Assembly (NCBI GenBank): GCA_900556515.1
Contig: USPH01000098.1
Coordinates: 1 to 5,829 of the forward strand
Reading direction: 5' to 3'
Length of the DNA: 5,829 nucleotides
Source: an uncultured Collinsella sp.
Lineage (GTDB): Bacteria > Actinomycetota > Coriobacteriia > Coriobacteriales > Coriobacteriaceae
This document shows, piece after piece, positions 1 to 5,829 of the stretch. Position 1 is the stretch's first letter. Each line of letters begins with the position of its first letter. Position numbers and translations under genes: made by a program. The notes beneath the pieces are model-generated. The model made no database searches. It saw only the letters and a program-made list of their open reading frames with translations, and was not told the DNA's origin.

Positions 1-2284
1 CATCCCAGGCACGTGGCACGCGCAGGAACTCCTCGTCCACGTTGTCCCAGGGAATCGCCAGGCAGCTGCAGTCATAAATCAAATTGAGCAAGATCAGCTG
101 AATGCTCATCATGGGCAAGAACGGCAGCAGGGCAGACGCGGCAAGTACGCTGAACATGTTGCCGAAGTTGGAGCTCGCGGTCATCTTGATGTACTTGATC
201 ATGTTGGCGTAGGTCTTACGCCCCTCGACGATGCCCTCCTCGAGCACCATCAGATCCTTCTCGAGCAAGATGATGTCGGCGGACTCCTTAGCAACGTCGA
301 CGGCCGTGTCGACCGAGATGCCGATGTCAGACGACTTCATGGCTGAGGCGTCGTTGATACCGTCGCCCATATAGCCCACCACATGCCCGTTCGCACGCAG
401 GACGGAAACGACGCGCGACTTTTGGTCGGGCGTGAGCTTGGCGAAGACCTGCACATCCTCGGCCCGGCGAGCGAGCTCGGCGTCATCCATGTCAGCGATG
501 TCACTGCCGAGCAACATGTTGTTGACCTGCAGCCCCACCTGTTTGCAGATGGTACGCGTAACCTTCTCGTTGTCGCCAGTCAGGATCTTGGTGGCAACGC
601 CGTGATTGCGCAGCGCCTCGATCGCATCGGCCGTCGACTCTTTGGGCGGATCCAAAAAGGCCAGGTAGCCGATTAGGACCATGTCGCGCTCATCCTCGGC
701 GCTAAAGGCACCGGCGGGTGACGGGTTGGACTTTTGAGCAATCGCCAGCACACGGAAACCGTCGTCATTAAGGTCGGAAACTGTCGCCAGAATGCGCTCG
801 CGCACCTCGTCGTCCAGCACATGAACGCCGCCGTCGATCTCGGCATGCGAGCACACCGACAGCATTTCCTCGACCGCGCCCTTGGTAACCATCTGGGTCT
901 TGCCGCTGCGATCGCGCACCACCGTGGTGAGGCGACGGCGCGTAAAGTCGAACGGCACCTCATCGACCTTCACGTAGGCCTCGGAAAGATCGGTGAGACT
1001 CGGGTCGTTTTGCTCCTCTTCCTCCGTGCACTTGATGATCGCCAGATCCATCAGATTCTTGTAGCCCGTCTGGAAATAGCTGTTGAGGTAGGCGTGGCGC
1101 AAAACGCGCGAATCCTCCTGGCCGTCGATGTTCCAGTGATACTCCAGCACCACCTGGTCCTGCGTAAGCGTGCCGGTCTTGTCGGTGCACAGCACGTCCA
1201 TCGCGCCAAAGTTTTGAATCGAGTTGAGGTTCTTAACGATCGTCTGCTTTTTACTCATGGCAACCGCGCCCTTGGCAAGGCACGTGGTAACGATCATGGG
1301 CAGCATCTCGGGCGTCAGACCCACGGCAATGCTGATGGCGAACAGGCCGGCATCGAGCCAATTGCCCTTCGTGACGCCGTTGATCAAAAAGACAAACGGA
1401 ACCATTACCATCATAAAGCGGATGAGCACCCACGAGACGCTGTTGACGCCCTTGGAAAAGCTCGTCTCCGCAGCGTCGTCGGACAGGCTCGACGCCATGG
1501 AACCAAACAGGGTCTGCTCGCCCACGCTAAAGACGAGCGCCGTCGCGCTGCCCGATATCACGCTGCTGCCCATGAGGGCAATGTTCTCGAACGACGTGGC
1601 CGAATCGGACTCGGTGCAGGTCGTGGGGACCTTCTCGACCGGCTCGCTCTCGCCCGTCAGGCTGGCCTGGCCCACAAAGAGGTCCTTGGCCTCGATAATC
1701 CTCACGTCGGCGGGAATCATGTCACCGGCGGACAGATGCACGATGTCGCCGACCACCACGTCGTCGATGGGAATCTCGGTCCTGGGGACATCCTTGCGGG
1801 TGACCGTCACGGTGGTCGTGATCATGTCGAGCAGCTTTTCGGCCGCATTGCCGCTACGCGCTTCCTGGACATAGCGCAGCGTGCCCGAAAGAACCACCAT
1901 CGTGGTGATGATAATCACCGTCAGCGGGTCAAAGTCCTCCGGCGTGTTGCCCATCATCGACAACGCCGGGAATATCATGTCCGTCGTTGCCGAGATAATG
2001 GCTAGGAAAAACAGGATTGCCGTAAAGGGATTGACGAATGCATCCGCGAGCTTGCGGACAAGCGACTTTTTCTTGCCGCGCGTGACCACGTTGCGTCCGT
2101 TATCGGCCTCGCTGTGCGCGACCTCGTCGCGGTCCAGACCACCCAGGTTCGAGCCCACCCAGGACATGGCGTCCATCAGCGGGATAGTTGCCGCATGCTG
2201 GATGCGGCCCTCTGCACGATGCCTGATCAGTTCGTTTTGCGCCTGGACTGCAGATGGCGTATGGCGCATATTCAGCTTCTTCAA
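1..2284 (-). CDS. mgtA: MgtA-type magnesium-translocating P-type ATPase (P3B), C-terminus cut by window edge
   Basis: Predicted inner-membrane ATPase that imports Mg2+ using ATP. The reading frame is open from 2284 to base 2 (761 residues), with no frameshift seen. Visible in order: the actuator-domain motif TGES (T210), preceded by GDMIPAD; the M4 ion-site motif TPEMLP (P325); the phosphorylation site DKTGT (D368) in [11 protein letters not shown]; the nucleotide-domain motifs PFDFTRRR (D446) and KGA (K468); DPPKES; TGDN (T569); the hinge MGDGIND (D641); then ASSNFGN in M5 and [14 protein letters not shown] in M6. These match enterobacterial MgtA closely. About 125 residues (M7-M10) lie beyond the left edge, judging by the ~900-residue family length. 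The start is chosen as TTG at 2284 because GGAG lies 8 bases upstream. An in-frame ATG at 2269 has a weaker Shine-Dalgarno and is the alternative. An in-frame TAA at 2344-2342 excludes starts further upstream. It is preceded by a structured leader and a terminator, so it is probably controlled separately from the upstream pair. Confidence 0.95.
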   Translation of the reverse strand, partial: MKKLNMRHTPSAVQAQNELIRHRAEGRIQHAATIPLMDAMSWVGSNLGGLDRDEVAHSEADNGRNVVTRGKKKSLVRKLADAFVNPFTAILFFLAIISATTDMIFPALSMMGNTPEDFDPLTVIIITTMVVLSGTLRYVQEARSGNAAEKLLDMITTTVTVTRKDVPRTEIPIDDVVVGDIVHLSAGDMIPADVRIIEAKDLFVGQASLTGESEPVEKVPTTCTESDSATSFENIALMGSSVISGSATALVFSVGEQTLFGSMASSLSDDAAETSFSKGVNSVSWVLIRFMMVMVPFVFLINGVTKGNWLDAGLFAISIAVGLTPEMLPMIVTTCLAKGAVAMSKKQTIVKNLNSIQNFGAMDVLCTDKTGTLTQDQVVLEYHWNIDGQEDSRVLRHAYLNSYFQTGYKNLMDLAIIKCTEEEEQNDPSLTDLSEAYVKVDEVPFDFTRRRLTTVVRDRSGKTQMVTKGAVEEMLSVCSHAEIDGGVHVLDDEVRERILATVSDLNDDGFRVLAIAQKSNPSPAGAFSAEDERDMVLIGYLAFLDPPKESTADAIEALRNHGVATKILTGDNEKVTRTICKQVGLQVNNMLLGSDIADMDDAELARRAEDVQVFAKLTPDQKSRVVSVLRANGHVVGYMGDGINDASAMKSSDIGISVDTAVDVAKESADIILLEKDLMVLEEGIVEGRKTYANMIKYIKMTASSNFGNMFSVLAASALLPFLPMMSIQLILLNLIYDCSCLAIPWDNVDEEFLRVPRAWD

Positions 2285-2440
2285 TTGCCTTGCTCCGTTC
2301 TGTCGATCGGATGCAGAGCCGTCTAGCCGCGACGCCCGCCATTAAGGTGGACCTGCGCCGGCAGACATCGCCCTGCCTTGCTGGTACTGTCACTGCCGCT
2401 CACGGTCCTCACCTTCCCTTCGCGTCTGCGACTGTCCTTA
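2285..2440 (-). promoter_or_regulatory. Structured 5' leader of mgtA, candidate cis-regulatory RNA
   Basis: This gap holds no long gene. Read on the minus strand it can form a 10-bp stem: AAGGU (2415-2411) and GGACC (2408-2404) pair with GGUCC (2353-2349) and ACCUU (2348-2344), with a 2-nt GA bulge. The 50-base loop contains a hairpin GGCAG (2377-2373)/CUGCC (2364-2360). A second copy, CGGCAG (2398-2393), can instead pair with CUGCCG (2364-2359), so two helices exclude each other. Competing helices ahead of a Mg2+ transporter suggest a riboswitch or leader-peptide attenuator. The string AGGTGAGG recalls the 5' end of the M-box Mg2+ riboswitch, but I do not see the rest of that consensus, so I do not call it an M-box. 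No convincing promoter was found here. Confidence 0.4.
2342..2368 (-). CDS. Possible 8-codon leader peptide ending Pro-Pro in the mgtA leader
   Basis: An ATG at 2368 opens the short frame MSAGAGPP and stops at TAA (2344-2342), 57 bases before the mgtA TTG. AAGG lies 7 bases upstream of the ATG, a plausible Shine-Dalgarno. The codons GGT-CCA-CCT lie exactly on the 3' arm of the long leader stem (2353-2344). A ribosome on this ORF would therefore disrupt that stem. Proline-rich leader ORFs (mgtL, mgtP) control mgtA and mgtCB in Salmonella, where slow proline decoding signals low Mg2+. The resemblance here is conceptual, not sequence homology, and an ORF this short can arise by chance. Confidence 0.25.
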   Translation of the reverse strand: MSAGAGPP

Positions 2441-2489
2441 GAATAGAAAAGCCGCAAGACCGGGCACATGGCTGGTTTCTTGCGGCTTT
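2441..2489 (-). terminator. Rho-independent terminator after the ATPase/winged-helix pair
   Basis: A perfect 12-bp stem is formed by AAAGCCGCAAGA (2448-2459) and TCTTGCGGCTTT (2478-2489), with an 18-base apical region that can partly extend the helix (ACC/GGT). On the minus strand the stem is followed by TTTTCTATTC, a T-rich tail as expected of an intrinsic terminator. It begins 65 bases past the stop of the winged-helix gene and just before the mgtA leader. In the plus direction the tail is weaker and no plus-strand gene ends here. Confidence 0.8.
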
Positions 2490-2554
2490 CTTGCGATTTG
2501 GCAAGGATTGTCAGAGTGGCTTTTGGGGTCGATAGAAGCGGACGATTCAACGCG

Positions 2555-3037
2555 TTACTCGGCTATTTTATAGCCCACACCCCAAACAGTTAGCAGGTAC
2601 CGGGGATTGTCGGGCTCGGGTTCAATCTTCTTTCGGATCTTGCGGACAAAGGCCATGATGTTACTGTCATCGAGCAGATATTCGTCTTGCCATACAGCGC
2701 GATAGATTTCCTCTTTGCTAAAGACTGTGCCCCGGTTGCTCGCCAAAAAGGCCAGGATATCGAATTCTTTGGGCGTGAGCGAAACGGGCGCGCCCGACAC
2801 TTTAACGGTGCGCGAAGCCAGATCGATGGAAAGATCGCCGATAACGATGGGCTCCGCAGCGGCACTTGTCTGCGAGCCGGCAACTGTCAGTTCTATGGCG
2901 GTCAGCCCGCCCGATGCGATATCGGCAAACACGGGTGCAAGTTCGAGAGCGGCGGCGCTACCGGACGAGAACAGCGCGTTGCTGAGCTCGGCGGCCTCTG
3001 CCGGCGTAATCGCTATGTTGGTTCTGTTGGTACGCAT
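2555..3037 (-). CDS. Orphan winged-helix DNA-binding protein, OmpR/PhoB type without receiver domain
   Basis: 160 residues, likely a cytoplasmic transcription regulator. Residues ~64-160 form a complete OmpR/PhoB-family winged helix: an N-terminal beta region (IGDLSIDLASRTVKVSG), LTPKEFDILAFLASNRGTVFSKEEIYRAVW (87-116), a recognition-helix segment DDSNIMAFVRKIRKKIE (123-139) and the wing YLLTVWGVGYKI (147-158). The wing and recognition region look VanR-like. Residues 1-63 are Ala/Ser-rich and show no receiver features (no acidic pair, phospho-acceptor Asp or conserved Lys). At 160 residues it is well below the ~225-240 of a normal response regulator, so phosphorylation control is not expected by the usual route. 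The ATG at 3037 has AGGGCGG just upstream, overlapping the stop of the preceding ATPase gene (9-base gap), so the two genes are translationally close and probably cotranscribed. An inferred role is regulation of one or both flanking Mg2+ transporters. The target and signal are unknown. Confidence 0.9.
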   Translation of the reverse strand: MRTNRTNIAITPAEAAELSNALFSSGSAAALELAPVFADIASGGLTAIELTVAGSQTSAAAEPIVIGDLSIDLASRTVKVSGAPVSLTPKEFDILAFLASNRGTVFSKEEIYRAVWQDEYLLDDSNIMAFVRKIRKKIEPEPDNPRYLLTVWGVGYKIAE

Positions 3038-3046
3038 AGAACCGCC

Positions 3047-5491
3047 CTAGAACAGACTGCTCGAGCGGGACAGGTAAACCCGCTTGATCGTCGAAACAAC
3101 AACAAGATACAACACGCTCAGCAGTGCAACGATGCCCAGATACCACATGGGCAGCGTGACAAGGCCGAGCAGTTGCGCGGCAGGACTCAGCGCGAGAAGG
3201 GCCGAGGCGATAAGCATGGTGGCGACCATTATCACGAGCGGACGACACGGCCGGTCCCCGTCGCGAACGTTCCGCGCTCGCAAGACGAGGAGCACGAGCG
3301 ATTCGGTCCAAGCGCACTCCAGTAACCATCCGGTCTGGAAGGTCGCGATAAAGGCCGCCTGGCCCGCAGCACTCAACGTGACAAAGGACCCACCGCACAC
3401 CGCGGGGCAAACGCCCAGGAGTAAAATGGCAAACGTGATGATGTCAAACGCCGAACTCGCGAAGCCAAAGTGAAGCATAAAGCTGCCGAGGCCCTTGCCC
3501 GACCATGCCTTGGGACGGGCGATCTCCGCATCGTCGACGTTATCCCACGAGAGCGCCAGGCAGGTGGCGTCATAGCACAGGTTGAGCAAAAGCAGCTGAG
3601 CGGCGGTTGCCGGCAAAAACGGCAGGAAGATACTCGAGGCGGCAACCGAGCAGATATTGCCAAAGTTGGAACTCGACGCGATGCGAATGTACTTGGAAGC
3701 GTTGGCGAACGAAGTCCTGCCTTCGCTGACGCCCTCGGCGACCACGCCCAGGTCGCGCTCGAGCAGTACCAGATCGGCAACCTTTTTGGATTCCGCTGCC
3801 GCCGAGTCCACAACGATGCCGACATCTGCCGACGTAAGCGCCGGCACATCGTTCACACCATCGCCGATATAGCCGACCGTATGGCCAGAGAGTCGAATGA
3901 GACTGACAACATGAGCCTTTTGCGCGGGCGTGAGCTCGGCAAACACACGAGTACGCCCCACGCGAACAAGCGCCTCGGACTCCTCCATGGCATCGAGCAT
4001 GCTGCCGGTGATAACGCTATCGGCAGGAATGCCCAGGCGCGAACAGGTTGACCGGGCAACCGAAGCCGAGTCGCCGGTAAGCACGCGCACCTCAACGGAA
4101 AGGTCGGACAGCGCGCGCACGGCGGCGCGAGCGCTTGCCTTGGGCCGATCGAAAAAGCCCAAAAAGCCGCAGAGCACCAGGTCACCCCAGTCCGAAGACG
4201 TTGTGCTGTAGGCAACGGCGAGGACCTTGATGCCGTCGGCACGCATGTCCTCGGCAACCTCATAGGCGCTCTGGCGGCCCGCGGCGTCCATGGGGACGAG
4301 TTCCCCTTTAAAGTTGGCCCAGGCACAACGAGCGCAAACACTCTCGACCTCGCCCTTTACGATGGTCAAGTGATTGCCAGGGCGAGTCTGCAGCCCCAGG
4401 CAACCAAGCGCCCCAGGCATGGCATCGAGCTTAACACCCGAAGCCTTGGTGACGTGGTCGAAAGGATCAGATGCGTGCAGGGTAAATGCGCCTGCGAGGT
4501 CTTTGGCGGCGAGACGCAACTCGGGCGCGGCGCACGCGTCGGCAATGGCCCGGTTGAGCTGGTTGGCGGCCGCCCCCTGGCTCGTACTCTCCAAATACGC
4601 CAGGTTGAGCGTTTGCTCGCTTTCGTTGCCCAGGATATCGGTATAGTACTCGAGCACCGCGGCGTCCTCGGTGAGCGTGCCCGTCTTGTCCACGCACACC
4701 ACGTCCATGGAGCCCAGTGATTCCATGGCGTCAACGTTTTTAACAATGACCTGTTTGTTCTTAAGGCGATGCGCGCTGCCCGAAAGGCACACGCTTGTGA
4801 CGACTGGCAGCATCTCGGGGACCAGGCCAACGGCCGTGCCCAGGGCAAACAGCAGGGCCTGCGGCCAGTCGCCCAGCACAAAACCTCGAATCATAATGAC
4901 AAACGGCAGCACGATGAGCATGCACCTCACCAGGGCGGCACAGATGCTCCTGGCACCAGCGCCAAACTGCGTGCCTAGCCGAGCGCGCCGCGGCGATGTG
5001 GGCGGCTCCTCGGAAACGCGAGCGTGAACGGTTGCCGAAGCCTTTCCGTCAATGATGGTCGTTCCAGCACGGACGGCCTCCCCTTCTCGCTTGACGGTCT
5101 GACCGCTCTCGCCCGTAAGCGACGATTCGGAGACAAGGATGTGGTCGCCCTTGGCAAGGACCGCATCGACCGGGCAGAGCATACCGGCATACAGGCGAAT
5201 CACATCGCCAGGCACGAGCTGGTCGGAATCGACTTGAATCCAGCAAGCGTCGACACGTTTCCAAACGGCCACATGGTTCGCCTTAAACATGTGCCGGTCG
5301 AAGCTGCGCTTGGCTTCGTTTTCGTAGAACAGGCGCACCAGGCCGCCGACCAGCCACATCAAAAACAGCACGGCAGGTGCGAACACTCCTGTCTGGCCTT
5401 GCGCCTGCGGTACGACGTCGACCAAAAAGGCCAAGCCGGCAAGTGCAAGCAGCAGCGACGAAAACGGATTAAAGAACGATTTTTTAATCAT
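3047..5491 (-). CDS. Divergent MgtA-like P-type ATPase, N-terminally short
   Basis: 814 residues, predicted membrane cation pump of the P3B (MgtA/MgtB) group, probably a Mg2+ importer. Core motifs are intact: TGES (126-129), PEMLP (225-229), DKTGT (D268), TGDS (472-475), GDGVND (543-548), ASSSNFGN in M5 and YD (640-641) in M6. About ten membrane segments are visible: M1 ~11-28, M2 ~35-55, M3 ~183-205, M4 ~211-233, and M5-M10 between ~606 and 800. Oddities: M1 begins at residue ~11, so the ~80-90-residue cytosolic N-terminus of MgtA is absent. An in-frame TAG at 5506-5504 excludes an upstream start. The nucleotide-domain motifs differ from canonical (PFDHVTKAS for PFDFxRRR, KGE for KGA, DRPKA for DPPKE, VPEMLP for TPEMLP). 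Cysteines are numerous, including CARC (386-389). The Shine-Dalgarno AGAGG lies 5 bases before the ATG. It is first in a probable two-gene operon with the winged-helix gene. Substrate identity is inferred from family only. Confidence 0.93.
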   Translation of the reverse strand: MIKKSFFNPFSSLLLALAGLAFLVDVVPQAQGQTGVFAPAVLFLMWLVGGLVRLFYENEAKRSFDRHMFKANHVAVWKRVDACWIQVDSDQLVPGDVIRLYAGMLCPVDAVLAKGDHILVSESSLTGESGQTVKREGEAVRAGTTIIDGKASATVHARVSEEPPTSPRRARLGTQFGAGARSICAALVRCMLIVLPFVIMIRGFVLGDWPQALLFALGTAVGLVPEMLPVVTSVCLSGSAHRLKNKQVIVKNVDAMESLGSMDVVCVDKTGTLTEDAAVLEYYTDILGNESEQTLNLAYLESTSQGAAANQLNRAIADACAAPELRLAAKDLAGAFTLHASDPFDHVTKASGVKLDAMPGALGCLGLQTRPGNHLTIVKGEVESVCARCAWANFKGELVPMDAAGRQSAYEVAEDMRADGIKVLAVAYSTTSSDWGDLVLCGFLGFFDRPKASARAAVRALSDLSVEVRVLTGDSASVARSTCSRLGIPADSVITGSMLDAMEESEALVRVGRTRVFAELTPAQKAHVVSLIRLSGHTVGYIGDGVNDVPALTSADVGIVVDSAAAESKKVADLVLLERDLGVVAEGVSEGRTSFANASKYIRIASSSNFGNICSVAASSIFLPFLPATAAQLLLLNLCYDATCLALSWDNVDDAEIARPKAWSGKGLGSFMLHFGFASSAFDIITFAILLLGVCPAVCGGSFVTLSAAGQAAFIATFQTGWLLECAWTESLVLLVLRARNVRDGDRPCRPLVIMVATMLIASALLALSPAAQLLGLVTLPMWYLGIVALLSVLYLVVVSTIKRVYLSRSSSLF

Positions 5492-5519
5492 CGAAGCCTC
5501 TTTCTAGCATGGCTTCGAT
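5490..5519. repeat. Perfect 9-bp inverted repeat over the ATPase ribosome-binding site and start codon
   Basis: ATCGAAGCC (5490-5498) and GGCTTCGAT (5511-5519) are perfect inverted copies separated by 12 bases. One arm covers part of the Shine-Dalgarno (AGAGG) and the first two bases of the ATPase ATG. The other abuts the -10-like TACAAT (5523-5518). It could be an operator for a dimeric repressor at the transcription start, or, if transcription begins further upstream, an RNA hairpin hiding the ribosome-binding site. The sequence alone does not decide between these. Confidence 0.6.
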
Positions 5520-5635
5520 TGTATCCGAGGCGTATACCAGCATCCCCGCCCCAGACCTTGCGACTTCCTTGCTTTTACGCGTGACAAAGTTTTGCTATTG
5601 CTCACTTGCGCCGCACTTGGGATGCAGGGTAAACA
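5492..5635. other. Divergent intergenic region
   Basis: 144 bases between the start of the minus-strand ATPase and the start of the plus-strand membrane protein. Besides the inverted repeat and the -10-like element there is a somewhat AT-richer stretch at 5569-5600, where a plus-strand promoter could lie. The best hexamers (TTGCTT at 5569, TGCTAT at 5593, spacing 18) match consensus in only three of six positions each. No RNA gene is recognised. Confidence 0.5.
5518..5523 (-). promoter_or_regulatory. Possible -10 element for the divergent ATPase operon
   Basis: On the minus strand TACAAT (5523-5518) is one mismatch from the TATAAT consensus. No good -35 is visible 16-18 bases upstream (the region is GGGCGGGGATG), so this would be an activated or non-standard promoter. 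Transcription would start near 5511, giving a leader of about 20 bases and placing the inverted repeat over the start site. Confidence 0.3.
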
Positions 5636-5783
5636 GTGAAGGAGCTGCAGAGCAGGCCTACGCTCCAGTTGCCGCTCAAAAACGCCGTGACCACGTCGCA
5701 GATATCCTTGCTCGCGCTCATCTTGGTTGGGGACATCGGCCTTCTGCTCATTGCGGTGAGTATCTTGCTCTATGCTCTTATCC
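5636..5783 (+). CDS. N-terminus of an unidentified membrane protein, cut by contig end
   Basis: A GTG at 5636 with GCAGGG 6 bases upstream opens a frame encoding KELQSRPTLQLPLKNAV followed by a strongly hydrophobic segment at about residues 22-48 (SLLALILVGDIGLLLIAVSI and on to LLYALI). An in-frame TAA at 5630-5632 excludes a start further upstream. About 49 genomic codons are present before the adapter begins at 5784. Codons after that are artificial. The short polar N-terminus followed by one long membrane segment would suit a sensor kinase, a transporter or a small membrane protein. I cannot identify the family. It is transcribed divergently from the ATPase operon and may share its control region. 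Confidence 0.6.
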
Positions 5784-5829
5784 CTGTCTCTTATACACAT
5801 CTCCGAGCCCACGAGACATGCGCAGATCT
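5784..5829 (+). other. Illumina Nextera (Tn5) adapter sequence, assembly artefact
   Basis: Bases 5784-5802 read CTGTCTCTTATACACATCT, the 19-base Tn5 mosaic end. Bases 5803-5817 read CCGAGCCCACGAGAC, the Nextera read-2 adapter. Bases 5818-5825 (ATGCGCAG) sit where the i7 index belongs, and ATCT at 5826-5829 begins the following adapter. The order and lack of any gap are those of read-through into a library adapter, not of a natural Tn5. On the minus strand the adapter translates as the recurrent artefact peptide MGSEMCIRDR. It should be trimmed from the contig. Confidence 0.97.

Noticed and set aside
1224..1874. 216-codon plus-strand ORF antisense to mgtA
   Set aside because: It overlaps both mgtA and another shadow ORF, and no domain or ribosome-binding site supports it.
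734..2005. 423-codon plus-strand ORF antisense to mgtA
   Set aside because: It is a shadow of GC-rich codon bias in mgtA. The His/Arg-rich low-complexity translation shows no domain, while the minus strand gives every MgtA motif in order.
2100..2393. 97-codon minus-strand ORF across the mgtA leader and 5' end
   Set aside because: It runs out of frame over the MgtA N-terminus and shows no domain. The mgtA frame is the supported one.
2285..2440. M-box (ykoK) Mg2+ riboswitch
   Set aside because: Only AGGTGAGG resembles the consensus. The conserved internal loops and closing stem of the M-box were not found by eye.
2440..2469. mgtA promoter overlapping the terminator (TATTCT as -10)
   Set aside because: No acceptable -35 hexamer lies at 16-18 bases, and the T-rich tail of the terminator explains the AT content.
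2687..3325. 212-codon plus-strand ORF antisense to the winged-helix and ATPase genes
   Set aside because: It spans the junction of two well-supported minus-strand genes, and its translation is Arg/Gln-rich without domains.
5024..5584. 186-codon plus-strand ORF antisense to the start of the divergent ATPase
   Set aside because: The opposite strand encodes the M1-M2 and TGES regions of the ATPase. No support for the plus frame.
5784..5802. Natural Tn5/IS50 mosaic end, i.e. a real transposon
   Set aside because: It is joined directly to the Nextera read-2 adapter and an index, and no transposase sequence is present, so it is library adapter.
5504..5812. Minus-strand 102-codon ORF beginning MGSEMCIRDR
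   Set aside because: Its start and first ten residues come from the Nextera adapter. The rest has no recognisable domain, is antisense to the plus-strand gene and crosses the promoter region.

Overview
The window is one end of a short, GC-rich bacterial contig. It carries a compact magnesium-transport locus on the minus strand and, at the right edge, the first ~49 codons of a divergent plus-strand membrane protein. The last 46 bases (5784-5829) are not genomic. They match the Illumina Nextera Tn5 mosaic end, the read-2 adapter and an 8-base index, so the assembly runs into library adapter. Codon use rich in G/C at third positions, many cysteines and a VanR-like winged helix would suit a gut anaerobe such as a Coriobacteriia (Collinsella-like) actinobacterium. 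That assignment is weak and rests on general impression, not on a marker gene.

Reading the minus strand in the direction of transcription: (1) 5491-3047 encodes an 814-residue, complete but divergent MgtA-like P-type ATPase (P3B group) that lacks the usual cytosolic N-terminal extension. (2) 3037-2555 follows after 9 bases and encodes a 160-residue orphan winged-helix DNA-binding protein of the OmpR/PhoB type without a receiver domain. (3) A strong stem-loop with a T-rich tail at 2489-2441 probably ends this two-gene unit. (4) The ~155-base stretch 2440-2285 looks like a structured leader. It has a 10-bp long-range stem, competing short helices and a possible 8-codon leader ORF ending Pro-Pro-stop. 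(5) From 2284 a canonical MgtA magnesium-importing ATPase is read to the left edge, where it is cut after membrane helix 6.

On the right, the 144-base gap 5492-5635 separates the divergent ATPase and the plus-strand gene. It holds a perfect 9-bp inverted repeat overlapping the ATPase ribosome-binding site and start codon, next to a -10-like TACAAT.

The likely logic, which is inference, is a two-transporter Mg2+ uptake locus with an embedded DNA-binding regulator and separate control elements in front of each ATPase. The most novel elements are the receiver-less regulator between two paralogous Mg2+ ATPases, the N-terminally short divergent ATPase, and the leader of the canonical mgtA, whose possible Pro-Pro mini-ORF lies exactly on one arm of the main stem.
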